A stretch of 64,000 nucleotides of DNA from Acidovorax carolinensis (lineage in GTDB: Bacteria; Pseudomonadota; Gammaproteobacteria; Burkholderiales; Burkholderiaceae_C): assembly GCF_002157145.1 (NCBI RefSeq), contig NZ_CP021361.1, forward strand, positions 2,907,001 to 2,971,000. Direction: 5' to 3'. How positions within the stretch are numbered: the first letter of the stretch is position 1; each line of letters begins with the position of its first letter. The position numbers and the translations under genes were made by a program. A model generated the notes under the pieces. The model saw nothing but the letters and a program-made list of their open reading frames with translations. It was not told the origin of the DNA and searched no databases. Of this stretch, positions 18,461 to 30,486 are shown in pieces.

Positions 18461-18766
18461 TTACTTGGCAGCGGAAGCAGCGTTGGTTGCAGCGGTGGCA
18501 GCAGCGTCCACAGCAGCCTTTGCGTCGGTTGCGGCAGTGGCAGCAGCGTCGACAGCGGTCTGGGCGCCCGTTGCTGCGGTGGCAGCGGCGTCGGCAGCAG
18601 ACTTGGCAGAGTCAGCGGCAGAAGCAGCTGCGTCAGCGGCAGGTGCAGCAGCTGCAGGCGCTTCTACGGGAGCGGGTGCGGGAGCAGCAACGGGCTCTTC
18701 CTTCTTGCCACAAGCGGCGAGGGCGGCAGCAGCGATCAGGGTAGCCAGAACGAGGGATTTCTTCAT
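18461..18766 (-). CDS. alanine-rich repetitive lipoprotein
   Basis: A 101-residue protein starting MKKSLVLATLIAAAALAACG, with lipobox LAAC (Cys19) and a short Lys/Glu/Pro spacer. Residues 40–101 are almost only Ala, Asp, Thr, Ser and Lys in a repeating DAAATAAT(G/D/N)A pattern. The repeat favours a long amphipathic alpha-helix, perhaps a coiled coil in the periplasm. No enzymatic domain is present and the function is unknown. It is a stand-alone gene, with a promoter-like TATAAT upstream on its strand. Confidence 0.75.
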   Translation of the reverse strand: MKKSLVLATLIAAAALAACGKKEEPVAAPAPAPVEAPAAAAPAADAAASAADSAKSAADAAATAATGAQTAVDAAATAATDAKAAVDAAATAATNAASAAK

Positions 18767-18878
18767 TTCAATTTTCCTAGTTGGACAGACAAAAAACCGG
18801 AATTGCCACCACGACCAGCTTCTGCAGCCATTGACGCGTTGGCGGAATGCATTTGCATGCGTTTCAGCGCAGTCAGCA

Positions 18879-18884
18879 ATTATA
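18879..18884 (-). promoter_or_regulatory. putative -10 box for the Ala-rich lipoprotein
   Basis: A perfect TATAAT on the minus strand, 113 nt upstream of the lipoprotein start, in an unusually AT-rich stretch (18870–18965). No convincing -35 is found at 17 nt, so this is tentative. The rest of the gap 18767–18965 shows no gene. Confidence 0.35.
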
Positions 18885-18965
18885 TTGGGATTTCGTCAAT
18901 CCTGACTAACGCTGACTTGTCGCAAGTAATGCATTTCATTTTTCATGCATTGAGCCCTATTAACG

Positions 18966-19484
18966 TTACAAACCCAAAGTGGTTGACGGAAAACCCGGCG
19001 AACTTTTGCTTCGCAACCATTCATTGAGCGATTCCCGCAGCAGAACGCGCCGCTCCGGCTCAACGCCGGAAACCCCCGCGCAGCGCAGGGGATCAAGGCG
19101 GTGCATGACCCAGGCGGGAGACCACAACGCACTGGGCAGGTCCAGAGGGTCTGCCGATGGGCTGCGTCGGCACGTGATGATGTGATCCCAGGTGCCACGC
19201 CAGCGCACAAAGCGCGCATGCCGTCGAATTACTTCGTCAAAGGTGCAGGCCAGCATGGTGAATCGCCGGCCACTGTGCGCCCACTGCTGCAACGACTCGA
19301 TCACGGCGAGTTCACCCAGCGGCCAGTCATGAAAATTGGCGTCACTCACCACAATCTCTGACCAGCCATCACGGGCCGCTGCAGCCAGGCCATCGCGCAC
19401 CAGTTGCATGAACGCCTCCCGGCCACTGAACCGCCCAGAAGGCAAATCGGGCAGCGGTTGCGCTGCGGGCGGTGCATTGGTCAT
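18966..19484 (-). CDS. conserved hypothetical protein (cotranslated with the cupin oxygenase)
   Basis: A 172-residue protein (MTNAPPAAQPLPDLPSGRFSG). Its ATG overlaps the stop of the cupin gene in ATGA, so translation is coupled. It has no membrane segment or signal peptide. The central region (GWSEIVVSDANFHDWPLGELAVIESLQQWA... RRFTMLACTFDEVIRRHARFVRWR) looks like a small alpha/beta fold. I cannot name a function. The coupling suggests it works with, or on the same target as, the oxygenase. Confidence 0.75.
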   Translation of the reverse strand: MTNAPPAAQPLPDLPSGRFSGREAFMQLVRDGLAAAARDGWSEIVVSDANFHDWPLGELAVIESLQQWAHSGRRFTMLACTFDEVIRRHARFVRWRGTWDHIITCRRSPSADPLDLPSALWSPAWVMHRLDPLRCAGVSGVEPERRVLLRESLNEWLRSKSSPGFPSTTLGL

Positions 19485-20620
19485 GGCGTTTCCTGAGAGT
19501 CCTTGCGAGAATGGGCCCAGCCCGCGTCGCACCAGGAAGACAGCAACTCCAGGGCATCGTCACTGGCGCGCGCCAGGTCGCGGGTGGGCAGCCAACGTTG
19601 ATCCGCCAGGCGCCGCATCAGTGTCGCATCGCGGCCTGCCGCGCGATAGCTTTCGCCATTGATGAACACATGGTGCGCGTCGTACATCATGCGGGTGCGC
19701 CGATCCAGTTCCACCCCCTCCAGCATCACGCCCGCGCCATGGGGCTCAAACCACACACTGGGCTTGGGCTCGGTCAGGTACTCACCCAGCGCCCGCTCTA
19801 GCACCAGCGGCTCACTCAATGCGCGTTGCAATGCCTCGCGGGCAAAGTCGTGCAGCCGCTGCGGGATGGCTGCGGGCTGCTCCACGGCGTCTTGGCCCGC
19901 GTCACGGTAGAGAACGGGTGTACCGTCCTCGCCGGCATCTTCAGCCACCCGCATCAGGAGCTCCTGCGCCAGCTCTGCCCGCGCCGGTGCACGGAACCCG
20001 ATCGAATAGGTCATGCACTCCCCTTCGGCCACGCCATCGTGGGCGTAGCGCGGCGGAAGGTACAACATGTCACCAGGCTCCAGCACGAACTCCTCTTCGG
20101 GCTCAAACTGGGCCAGCACCTTCAGCGGAATATCGTCCCGCAGGCTCAGGTCTTTTTGACGACCGATGCGCCAGCGGCGGCGCCCATGGGCCTGCAGCAA
20201 AAACACATCGTAGCTGTCAAAATGCGGCCCCACGCCCCCGCCGTCACTGGCATAGCTGATCATCAGGTCATCCAGCCGCGCCTCGGGAACAAAACGAAAT
20301 TGCTGCATGAGGGCGTGCACCTGGTCGTTGTGCAGATCGACGCCCTGCACCAGCAAAGTCCAGTCGGGCTGCTGCAGCGCTGGCAACGCACGGCGCGTAA
20401 ATGGTCCGTGGCGCAGCTTCCAGACATCCTTGACCTGCTGCACCAGCCGGGACTCCACGCCCTCCTGGGCAGCCAGCGCAAACAGCCCGGCGCGCGACAC
20501 CGGTGGCGTGAACTGGGGGATGGCCTGGCGCACCAGCAAGGGCTTTTTCTGCCAGTGCCGACGCATGAACTGCGCAGGGGTCAGGCCGCCGAGCAGGGAG
20601 AGTGGTTGCTGGATATCCAT
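19481..20620 (-). CDS. JmjC-like cupin, RoxA/YcfD-type ribosomal oxygenase
   Basis: A 379-residue protein with the ATG at 20620 (MDIQQPLSLLGGLTPAQFMR). The start HWQKKPLLVRQAIPQF and the iron-binding HxD...H triad (His133 and Asp135 in HFDSYDVF, His194 in YAHDG) match RoxA/YcfD, a 2-oxoglutarate-dependent oxygenase. E. coli YcfD hydroxylates an Arg of ribosomal protein L16. The family is clear; that L16 is the substrate here is inferred. It is divergent from the FKBP gene. Confidence 0.88.
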   Translation of the reverse strand: MDIQQPLSLLGGLTPAQFMRRHWQKKPLLVRQAIPQFTPPVSRAGLFALAAQEGVESRLVQQVKDVWKLRHGPFTRRALPALQQPDWTLLVQGVDLHNDQVHALMQQFRFVPEARLDDLMISYASDGGGVGPHFDSYDVFLLQAHGRRRWRIGRQKDLSLRDDIPLKVLAQFEPEEEFVLEPGDMLYLPPRYAHDGVAEGECMTYSIGFRAPARAELAQELLMRVAEDAGEDGTPVLYRDAGQDAVEQPAAIPQRLHDFAREALQRALSEPLVLERALGEYLTEPKPSVWFEPHGAGVMLEGVELDRRTRMMYDAHHVFINGESYRAAGRDATLMRRLADQRWLPTRDLARASDDALELLSSWCDAGWAHSRKDSQETP

Positions 20621-20674
20621 GAAAACCTGTCCGCCCCATGACAGGGCCATTGATCAAACTGCGACAATTCTCCT

Positions 20675-21199
20675 ATGGAAATTACCCAACAATGTGTGGT
20701 CGCACTGACCTGGACCCTGAAAGACACTCTTGGCGAAGAGTTGGATGTGCTCGACGACCCGGTGGAATTCCTCGTGGGCGGCGACGACCTGCTGCACCGC
20801 ATCGAGGAAGCCCTGCAAGGCCACGGCCCGGGCGCCACGCTGGCCCTGCACCTTGAGCCCGAGGATGCCTTTGGCGACTTCAACGACCAATTGCTGTTTC
20901 TGGAGCCGCGCAACCTCTTCCCGCCCGAAATCGAGGAAGGCATGACGTTCGACGGGAGCGCACTGCCCGAGGGCGTCAACCCCTCGGCGCCCCGCACCGG
21001 GCTTTATACCGTCACGGAAATCTATCCTGAGCACCTGGTGCTGGACGGAAACCATCCGCTTGCCGGCATTGCCTTGCGACTGCAACTGACAGTACAGGGC
21101 GTGCGCGAAGCCACCGAGGAAGAGATTGGCAAAGGCACGGCCGGCACCGGCTTCTTTCGCATTCAACCGCAGGCACCCGGCAACTCGCTGCTGCATTGA
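20675..21199 (+). CDS. SlyD-like FKBP-type peptidyl-prolyl isomerase
   Basis: A 174-residue protein. N-terminal VVALTWTLKDTLGEELD, VEFLVGGDDLLHRIEEALQG and LEPEDAFGDFNDQLL match the SlyD arrangement of an FKBP domain with an inserted IF chaperone domain. The His-rich metal-binding tail of E. coli SlyD is absent; the protein ends at GNSLLH. It probably catalyses cis–trans prolyl isomerisation in the cytoplasm. It is followed at once by a terminator. Confidence 0.88.
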   Translation: MEITQQCVVALTWTLKDTLGEELDVLDDPVEFLVGGDDLLHRIEEALQGHGPGATLALHLEPEDAFGDFNDQLLFLEPRNLFPPEIEEGMTFDGSALPEGVNPSAPRTGLYTVTEIYPEHLVLDGNHPLAGIALRLQLTVQGVREATEEEIGKGTAGTGFFRIQPQAPGNSLLH

Positions 21200-21227
21200 A
21201 ACGGCGGCCCCTGCGGGCCGCCCGTTT
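21199..21227 (+). terminator. intrinsic terminator after the FKBP gene
   Basis: A GC-rich hairpin, CGGCGGCCC/GGGCCGCCCG with one bulge, flanked by AAA and TTT. It overlaps the stop codon region and lies between convergent genes. Confidence 0.65.
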
Positions 21228-21238
21228 GTGCGATCGGG

Positions 21239-21772
21239 TTACTGACGGGAAATCTGCCCGTTGTACACACGCACCCGATCGCCTGGGCGCAGGTCACCCG
21301 GATTGCTGACGTCGTAGGAACGGTAGCCACCCTGGTCGAGCTGAATCGAGATGCGATACCCCTGCACCTCGCCGCCGGTGTTGTTGCTGTTACGACCCTC
21401 GATGGCATTACCTGCCAATGCGCCACCGATCACGCCCACCGCTGTCGCGGCGGTGCGGCCTGACCCCCCACCCACCTGGTTGCCCAGAACGCCACCCACT
21501 ACGGCACCGAGCACGGCGCCGGCACCGGTCGTTTGTCCCTGATTGCTGCGCCCCTGCAGCACCTCGATGTTGGCAACGCGGCCATATTCGGTGCCCATGG
21601 GATTGTTCGAATAAACCGGCGCATTGCTTTGGTAACCACCCGAGGAATATCCGCCCGACGGGTTCTGCGTTGGGTACTGCGACGGGTAAGGCTGCTGTGG
21701 CGCGCAGGCAGCGAGCGCTCCCAGCACAAAGACAGAGCCAACCAGGGTGGCGGAACGTGTGATCTGGCGCAT
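21239..21772 (-). CDS. glycine-zipper 2TM-domain lipoprotein
   Basis: A 177-residue lipoprotein with lipobox LAAC in GALAACAPQQ. A low-complexity Tyr/Ser/Gly/Gln/Pro region follows, then a glycine zipper (GAVLGAVVGGVLGNQVGGG and VIGGALAGNAIEGRN). The C-terminal segment GYRISIQLDQGGYRSYDVSNPGDLRPGDRVRVYNGQ is typical of SlyB/PcpY-like envelope proteins. The gap 21773–21976 upstream shows no gene. Confidence 0.85.
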   Translation of the reverse strand: MRQITRSATLVGSVFVLGALAACAPQQPYPSQYPTQNPSGGYSSGGYQSNAPVYSNNPMGTEYGRVANIEVLQGRSNQGQTTGAGAVLGAVVGGVLGNQVGGGSGRTAATAVGVIGGALAGNAIEGRNSNNTGGEVQGYRISIQLDQGGYRSYDVSNPGDLRPGDRVRVYNGQISRQ

Positions 21773-21976
21773 ATCAGTTCTCCTTGAAATTTCTTGGTGA
21801 GGGCGGTGCCATGGCGAAGTAGCTCAATGCAACGCCCACCGGGTTGATTGAAGCATAGGCGCCTGACTCCCCGGGACGGCGAAGCACGACCACACAGGTC
21901 GGCTTGGGGCTCTGTGCCACGTAGGACAGCGCTCACACCGCGGTGCAAATTCAGCTGTGCGGACAGCAAAACCAGC

Positions 21977-22423
21977 CTAAGCCTTGCCCGTGGAGCCGTA
22001 ACCACCTTCTCCACGCTCGGTACCCTCAAACTCGGACACCACATTGAACTGCGCCTGCATCACGGGAACAATCACCAGCTGGGCCAGCCGCTCCAGGGGT
22101 TCGAGCGTGAAAGGCACCGTGCTGCGATTCCAGGCGCTGACCATGAGCTGCCCCTGGTAATCGCTGTCGATGAGGCCCACCAGGTTGCCCAGCACGATGC
22201 CGTGCTTGTGCCCCAGCCCCGAGCGGGGCAGGATGAGCGCAGCGTAGCCGGGGTTCTTGATGAAAACGGCAATGCCCGTGGGCACCAGGTGCCATGCATT
22301 GGGCGCCAGCACCAACGGCGCGTCGATGCAGGCCCGCAGGTCCAGGCCAGCACTGCCTGGCGTGGCATAGGTCGGTAACTGATCCGCCATGCGCGGATCA
22401 AGAATCTTGACGTCAATCTTCAC
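21977..22423 (-). CDS. dut: dUTP diphosphatase
   Basis: A 148-residue trimeric dUTPase with a GTG start. It contains all five motifs, including [53 protein letters not shown] and AQLVIVPV. It hydrolyses dUTP to dUMP, keeping uracil out of DNA and feeding dTMP synthesis. The GTG overlaps the upstream gene's TGA (GTGA), so translation is coupled. It is third in the coaBC–membrane protein–dut operon, and the coaBC–dut link is conserved in many bacteria. Confidence 0.95.
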   Translation of the reverse strand: MKIDVKILDPRMADQLPTYATPGSAGLDLRACIDAPLVLAPNAWHLVPTGIAVFIKNPGYAALILPRSGLGHKHGIVLGNLVGLIDSDYQGQLMVSAWNRSTVPFTLEPLERLAQLVIVPVMQAQFNVVSEFEGTERGEGGYGSTGKA

Positions 22424-22941
22424 TTCTTGCTTTCTGCTTTGCGTTGCGGGGACCGTCGCCCCAAGCGCTCCTGCCAGGGCACTGCGCCCTGCTTTTCGGC
22501 GTCGCGTTGAAGTTCCAGAAGGCCAGGAAAATACTGCACTGCCCGGCCCAACCCCCACCACAACACCCCCATGAACACCAGAACCGGGAGCGAGCCCCAG
22601 CCAAATCCCAGCCAGGCGATGGCGTGCACTCCGATCACGAGCAGCAGCGCGATCCGGGCGCCCGGCAACCAGACTCCAATCTGCCTGGCTATCTCGGCCA
22701 GATCGGGGGGCAGTTCCTGCCCGGGCAGGGGCTGCGCACTCCCGGCAAGCCGGGGCGCTTCCCGCGTACGAGGGGATTTGGCCGCAGCGTCCACCTTTGC
22801 AGCTGGCGGGTGCACCGCAGCGGACGTAGGCGCAGACGCAGACGCAGACGCAGGTATCGAACCAGACGCAGACAATCTTTCCACGTAACTGGCGAAATCT
22901 CCATCAGGGGGAGTATCCCAGTCCGGGCGGATAGGTGGCAT
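22420..22941 (-). CDS. hypothetical membrane protein between coaBC and dut
   Basis: A 173-residue protein ([20 protein letters not shown]) with an acidic N-terminus, a long Ala/Ser/Pro-rich linker (about residues 28–85) and two membrane helices ([20 protein letters not shown] and [18 protein letters not shown]). The C-terminal tail is basic. It is coupled to dut by a GTGA overlap and starts 21 nt after coaBC. I do not recognise a family; nothing links it to nucleotide or CoA metabolism other than position. Confidence 0.75.
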   Translation of the reverse strand: MPPIRPDWDTPPDGDFASYVERLSASGSIPASASASAPTSAAVHPPAAKVDAAAKSPRTREAPRLAGSAQPLPGQELPPDLAEIARQIGVWLPGARIALLLVIGVHAIAWLGFGWGSLPVLVFMGVLWWGLGRAVQYFPGLLELQRDAEKQGAVPWQERLGRRSPQRKAESKK

Positions 22942-22962
22942 CAAGTCCGTGGCCCGTTCGCA

Positions 22963-24186
22963 TCAGGTCCGCAGGGCGGGCAAACGCCGCGCGATCTCGG
23001 CGATCAGTTGCTGGGCCAGCACGCGCTTGGAGGCCCGGGGCAGCTCACGATGCCCCTGCGCATCCACCAGCAACAGGGCGTTGTCGTCCTGCCCGAAAGT
23101 GGCGGGGCCAATATTGCCCACCAGCAGCGGCACCCCCTTGCGCTGACGCTTGGCCGTAGCATGGGTCAGCAGATCGTGGCTTTCCGCTGCGAACCCGACG
23201 CAGTACAGGTCCCCCACCAACGCATGCGGCGACTGGGCCACCGTGGCCAGGATGTCGGTGTTTTCGACAAAACCCAGCACCGGCATCTGACCAGAGCCGT
23301 CCTTCTTGATCTTCTGGGTGGATGGAGCGGCAGGCCGCCAATCGGCCACTGCGGCTGTCGCTATGAAAACAGAAGCTGTCTGCGCACGCTGCTCAACCGC
23401 TGCAAGCATTTCCTGCGCCGATTGCACATTCACACGATGCACACCACGGGGCGTTGGCAGATGCACCGGCCCAGCCACCAGGGTAACCTCGGCGCCGGCC
23501 TCGCGGGCCGCGCGCGCAATGGCAAAGCCCATCTTGCCGCTGGACAGGTTGGTGATGCCGCGCACCGGATCGATTGCTTCAAAGGTCGGGCCGGCCGTGA
23601 TCAGCACCTTGCGGCCGGACAGCAGCTTGGCTGCAAAGAAAGCCACCAGTTCTTCCAGCAACTCCAGCGGTTCGAGCATGCGCCCGTCGCCCGTCTCGCC
23701 GCAGGCCTGGTCGCCGTTGCCCACGCCCAGCACGACGGCGCCATCCTGGGCCACCTGGGCCAGGTTGCGCTGCGTGGCCGGGTGGGCCCACATCTCGCGG
23801 TTCATGGCGGGCGCCAGCAGCAAGGGCACGCGCCCGGTGGGCCGCGCCAGGCACAGCAGGCTCAGCAATTCATCGGCCCGCCCCTGCGCCAGCCGCGCCA
23901 CAAAGTCGGCGCTGCAGGGCGCGATCAAAATGGCGTCAGCCTCGCGGCTCAGGTTGATGTGGGGCATATTGTTGGGCTCGCGCGCGTCCCATTGCGAGCC
24001 ATGCACTGGCCGACCCGACAGCGCCTGCATGGTGACCGGCGTGATGAACTGCGCGGCCGCCTCGGTCATCACCACCTGCACGGTGGCGCCCTCCTTGATG
24101 AGCTGGCGGCAAAGATCGGCCGCCTTGTAGCACGCCACGCCCCCACTCAGACCCAGAACAATGTGTTTGCCAGCAAGCTCATTCAT
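22963..24186 (-). CDS. coaBC: bifunctional phosphopantothenoylcysteine decarboxylase / phosphopantothenate–cysteine ligase
   Basis: A 407-residue coenzyme A biosynthesis enzyme. The N-terminal flavoprotein half (CoaC) has GLSGGVACYKAADLC, PCSADFVARLAQG and PAMNREMWAHPATQ. The C-terminal half (CoaB) has GPTFEAIDPVRGITNLSSGKMG, VFIATAAVADWRP and the CTP-site region near KIKKDGSG. The ATG at 24186 gives the conventional start MNELAGKHIVLGLSGG. It is divergent from pyrG across a 250-bp gap that holds the structured pyrG leader. Confidence 0.95.
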   Translation of the reverse strand: MNELAGKHIVLGLSGGVACYKAADLCRQLIKEGATVQVVMTEAAAQFITPVTMQALSGRPVHGSQWDAREPNNMPHINLSREADAILIAPCSADFVARLAQGRADELLSLLCLARPTGRVPLLLAPAMNREMWAHPATQRNLAQVAQDGAVVLGVGNGDQACGETGDGRMLEPLELLEELVAFFAAKLLSGRKVLITAGPTFEAIDPVRGITNLSSGKMGFAIARAAREAGAEVTLVAGPVHLPTPRGVHRVNVQSAQEMLAAVEQRAQTASVFIATAAVADWRPAAPSTQKIKKDGSGQMPVLGFVENTDILATVAQSPHALVGDLYCVGFAAESHDLLTHATAKRQRKGVPLLVGNIGPATFGQDDNALLLVDAQGHRELPRASKRVLAQQLIAEIARRLPALRT

Positions 24187-24245
24187 GGGCGCGAATTTAG
24201 CAGACGGGAGGATGCCCCGCTGCCGGCGCTTGCCGGGGCGGCATC

Positions 24246-26095
<1,850 letters not shown>

Positions 26096-26110
26096 GCAAG
26101 GAGCACCGCC

Positions 26111-26968
26111 ATGAAACTCTGCGGCTTCGACGTCGGCCTCAACCAGCGCTTCTTCCTGATAGCGGGCACCTGCTCCATTGAAGGCCTGCAGATGTCACTG
26201 GACGTCGCAGGCCAACTCAAGGAAACCTGCACTGCACTGGGCATTCCCCTGATCTACAAGGGCTCGTTCGACAAGGCCAACCGCTCGTCTGGCACCAGCC
26301 AGCGTGGCGTGGGGCTGGATGCGGGACTGAAGATCCTGGACGAGGTGCGCCGCCAGCTGCAGCTGCCCATCCTGACCGACGTGCATGAAGCGTCCCAGGT
26401 GGCCGAGGTGGCCAGCGTGGTCGATGTACTGCAGACCCCCGCCTTTCTGTGCCGCCAGACCGACTTCATCCGCGCCGTGGCGCAGAGCGGCAAGCCGGTG
26501 AACATCAAGAAGGGCCAGTTCCTGGCGCCCTGGGACATGAAGAACGTCATCGACAAGGCCCGCGCTGCCGCGAAGGAAGCCGGCCTGTCGGAAGACCGCT
26601 TCCTGGCCTGCGAGCGCGGCGTGAGCTTTGGCTACAACAACCTCGTGGCCGACATGACCAGCCTGGCCGAGATGCGCAACTCCGGCGCGCCGGTGGTGTT
26701 CGACGTGACCCACTCGGTGCAAAAGCCCGGCGGCCTGGGTTCCGTGAGCGGCGGCGCGCGCGACATGGTGCCGGTGCTGGCCCGTGCTGGCGTGGCCGTC
26801 GGCGTGGCCGGCCTGTTCATGGAAACCCATCCCAAGCCCGCCGAGGCCTGGTCGGACGGGCCCAACGCCGTGCCACTCAAGCACATGAAGGCGCTGCTGG
26901 AAACCCTGGTGGCGCTCGATGACGTCACCAAGAAAAGCGGGTTCCTGGAAAACAGCTTCAGCGCCTGA
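26111..26968 (+). CDS. kdsA: 3-deoxy-8-phosphooctulonate synthase
   Basis: A 285-residue enzyme joining phosphoenolpyruvate and arabinose 5-phosphate to Kdo-8-phosphate for lipopolysaccharide inner core. It shows [14 protein letters not shown] (usually GPC; here GTC), [12 protein letters not shown] and [13 protein letters not shown], and ends [12 protein letters not shown]. It starts 15 nt after pyrG, so they are likely cotranscribed. Confidence 0.95.
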   Translation: MKLCGFDVGLNQRFFLIAGTCSIEGLQMSLDVAGQLKETCTALGIPLIYKGSFDKANRSSGTSQRGVGLDAGLKILDEVRRQLQLPILTDVHEASQVAEVASVVDVLQTPAFLCRQTDFIRAVAQSGKPVNIKKGQFLAPWDMKNVIDKARAAAKEAGLSEDRFLACERGVSFGYNNLVADMTSLAEMRNSGAPVVFDVTHSVQKPGGLGSVSGGARDMVPVLARAGVAVGVAGLFMETHPKPAEAWSDGPNAVPLKHMKALLETLVALDDVTKKSGFLENSFSA

Positions 26969-26979
26969 CGCGCGGTATA

Positions 26980-28352
<1,373 letters not shown>

Positions 28353-28482
28353 GCCACATGCCATCGACCTGGCTTTGCTGCGCTTTCCTCAGGCCTCCCC
28401 GGCGGCGTGGGGTGGCGCGCCAGCGGCCGGGCGGAGCGCAAAACGCGCTTGCGTCTTGCAGGCGCAGCCGTACCATTTAGCC

Positions 28483-28761
28483 ATGGCGTCCCGACTTGTG
28501 CCCGTTGTCCTGCTGGTTTTGCTGGCAGCCCTGCACGCCCAGCTCTGGCTGGGCCGGGGCAGCATTCCCCGCGTGCAGGAGATGCAGCGCCAGCTGGCCG
28601 CGCAAACGGCGGCCAACGACCAGGCCCGCCAGGCCAATGAACGCCTGAACTCCGAGGTGCACGACCTCAAGGAGGGGCTGGACATGGTGGAAGAAAAGGC
28701 ACGCAGCGAGCTGGGCATGGTCAAGCCCAACGAGGTTTACGTGCAGTTCACGCCGCGCTGA
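28483..28761 (+). CDS. ftsB: cell division protein FtsB
   Basis: A 92-residue bitopic membrane protein: a short cytoplasmic start, one membrane helix (VVLLVLLAALHAQLWLG, about residues 7–23) and a coiled coil to about residue 75 (VQEMQRQLAAQTAANDQARQ). The conserved EKARSELGMVKPNEVYVQF ends it. FtsB forms the FtsQBL divisome complex. Its position after eno is the conserved one. The 130 bp between eno and ftsB show no gene. Confidence 0.93.
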   Translation: MASRLVPVVLLVLLAALHAQLWLGRGSIPRVQEMQRQLAAQTAANDQARQANERLNSEVHDLKEGLDMVEEKARSELGMVKPNEVYVQFTPR

Positions 28762-28778
28762 CCCACCGGGCCACCGTT

Positions 28779-29285
28779 GTGCCAGCACAGCAGCAGACCA
28801 TTGCCGTGCTGGGAGCCCCCGGCACCGGCGCCGCAGAACTGGCCGAGGCCATCAACTGCCGCCTCACCGACTCCTCGATGACGGCACAGGCCATTGCCGT
28901 GGCAGACGACGCGCAGCTGCCGGCCCCAATACGCCACACCCTGCACAGCGCAGCCATCACTTTGCTGATGGGCCTGGATACGCCCTGCCCCGCACCCGAA
29001 CAGGCCCGGCGCGAGGCCTTCGACGCACAACTGCGCACCATGCTGGCAAATGCCAGCGTTCGCTATCTGGTGGTGTACGGTCAGGGCGCCAGACGGATCG
29101 AAAACGGCTTGAAAGCTATTGAATCAATAGCAATAAATGCTTTAACGACAAGCGCATCCGACCTGCTGGAGCAAAAACCCATGCGCCTGCGCGCCTGGGA
29201 TTGCGAGAAATGCAGCGACCCCGAATGCGAGCATCGCCTGTTCAGCGCCCTCACCGGCCGGGCGCGGAAAGCGGGGCCGGGCGGC
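28779..29285 (+). CDS. unknown protein downstream of ftsB, probably frameshifted at its 3' end
   Basis: Starting MPAQQQTIAVLGAPGTGAAE, about 169 codons are plausible: a nucleotide-binding-like start (VLGAPGTGAAELAEAI), SVRYLVVYGQGARRIENGLK and a Cys-rich AWDCEKCSDPECEHRLFSAL. The frame does not stop before the convergent hslO gene; it stays open to 30515, antisense to hslO. A TGA at 29294–29296 in the frame one base earlier would end the protein naturally, so one base may be missing in the G-rich stretch 29260–29285. Residues IENGLKAIESIAINAL are coded by a degenerate copy of the dispersed repeat. The function is unknown. Confidence 0.5.
29106..29155 (+). repeat. dispersed palindromic repeat, degenerate copy
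   Basis: GGCTTGAAAGCTATTGAATC, then an AATAGC half-site and ATGCTTTAAC: a poorly preserved family-1 relative inside the unknown gene after ftsB. It is assigned by local resemblance only. Confidence 0.35.
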
Positions 29286-30278
29286 TTACTGGATGACAGG
29301 GGGCACTGGTGGCTGGCTGACAGTGGGCGCGACAAAAATCTGCGCCGCGTCCACCGCGTCAAAGTGGTATTGCTGCCCACAGAACTCGCAGCCCACCTCG
29401 ATGTCATCGCGCTCAGCCAGGATGCTTTCGATTTCGTCCCGGCCCAGGCTGCGCAGCATGTTGCCCACGCGCTCGCGGCTGCAGCTGCACGCGAAGTGCG
29501 GGCCGGTGGCGCCCTGCTGCGGCTCGAAGCGCAGCAGCTTTTCTTCCCAGAAGAGGCGCCGCAGGATAGTGTCCACATCCAGGGTCAGCAATTCCTCGCG
29601 GGTCAGGCTCGATGCCAGGTGGGCGATGCGGTTGTAGTCCTCGTTGCGGCCGATCTGGTCTTCGTTCTCGCGGTGCGTCATGCCCGCAGCCAGGTTGCCC
29701 TCGCCCTTGAGGGGCATGCGCTGGATCAGCAGGCCGGCCGCCACGGTGTCGTTGGCAGCCAGCACCAGCACCGTGTCGAGCTGCTCGGACTGCAGCATGT
29801 AGTGCTGCAGCACGTCCGACAGGCGCTCGAGCTTTTCATGGTGGTCGCCATGCAGCGGCACCACGCCCTGGTAGGGTTGCTGGCCCGGGTGCCGGTCCTT
29901 GGGGTCGAGCGTGATGGCGCAGCGCCCGCCGCCGCCCACATTGAGCATCTGGCTCAGGCGCGCATCGTCGGCCACAGGGCCGTTCACCGTGGCGGTGGCA
30001 CGCAGGCTCAGGTCGGACTGCACCTCGGCCACGGCCAGCTTGACCGGGCCGTCGCCAAACACCTGCAGCACCAGTGCACCATTGAACTTGATGTTCGACT
30101 GCATCAGCACGCCCGCAGCGGCCATCTCGCCGAGCAGTTCGCTCACGGGGGCGGGATAGGCGCCGGTGGCCGAGTTGCTGGCGCGCACGCGCAGGATTTC
30201 TGTCCAGGCATCGGTCAGGCGCACAAGCATGCCGCGCACGGGCATACCATCGAAAAGAAACTTGTGGAGTTCAGACAC
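29286..30278 (-). CDS. hslO: Hsp33 redox-regulated chaperone
   Basis: A 330-residue cytoplasmic holdase with a GTG start (MSELHKFLFDGMPVRGMLVR). Similarity begins exactly there, so the upstream in-frame codons are not used. The C-terminal zinc/redox switch is present as CSCS and CEFCGQQY (CxC...CxxC). Oxidation of these cysteines releases zinc and turns on the chaperone. It is convergent with the unknown gene after ftsB. Confidence 0.94.
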   Translation of the reverse strand: MSELHKFLFDGMPVRGMLVRLTDAWTEILRVRASNSATGAYPAPVSELLGEMAAAGVLMQSNIKFNGALVLQVFGDGPVKLAVAEVQSDLSLRATATVNGPVADDARLSQMLNVGGGGRCAITLDPKDRHPGQQPYQGVVPLHGDHHEKLERLSDVLQHYMLQSEQLDTVLVLAANDTVAAGLLIQRMPLKGEGNLAAGMTHRENEDQIGRNEDYNRIAHLASSLTREELLTLDVDTILRRLFWEEKLLRFEPQQGATGPHFACSCSRERVGNMLRSLGRDEIESILAERDDIEVGCEFCGQQYHFDAVDAAQIFVAPTVSQPPVPPVIQ

Positions 30279-30408
30279 GCAAAAAATTCCCAGAAAATTA
30301 CCGGTACTCAGGAGATGCCATCCATCGCCCTGCGCACCGCCAGCAGCCCACGAAACCGGCGCGGCCAGGCCGGTGCACCCGTGGAACTGGCTTTGCCAGG
30401 CCACCGGG

Positions 30409-30474
30409 TGCGTCCCCCTCCCGCACCGCGCAGCGGAGCGAGAGAGGGGGAAGACGCGAAGCGGCTCAGGAGGT
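30409..30474. repeat. GC-rich hairpin, possible dispersed intergenic repeat
   Basis: CGTCCCCCTC...GAGGGGGAAGACG can form a hairpin around CCGCACCGCGCAGCGG. It lies in the 208-bp gap between hslO and the gamma-carbonic-anhydrase-like gene. I recall similar CCCCCTC...GAGGGGG stretches in Comamonadaceae intergenic regions, but only one copy is in this window, so repeat status is unproven. Confidence 0.3.
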
Positions 30475-30486
30475 GCTTCAATTCCT

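Noticed and set aside
23354..23385. A further dispersed-repeat copy in coaBC
   Set aside because: TATGAAAACAGAAGCTG resembles a half-site, but it codes for the conserved FIATAAVADWRP region of CoaB, so the match is likely coincidence.
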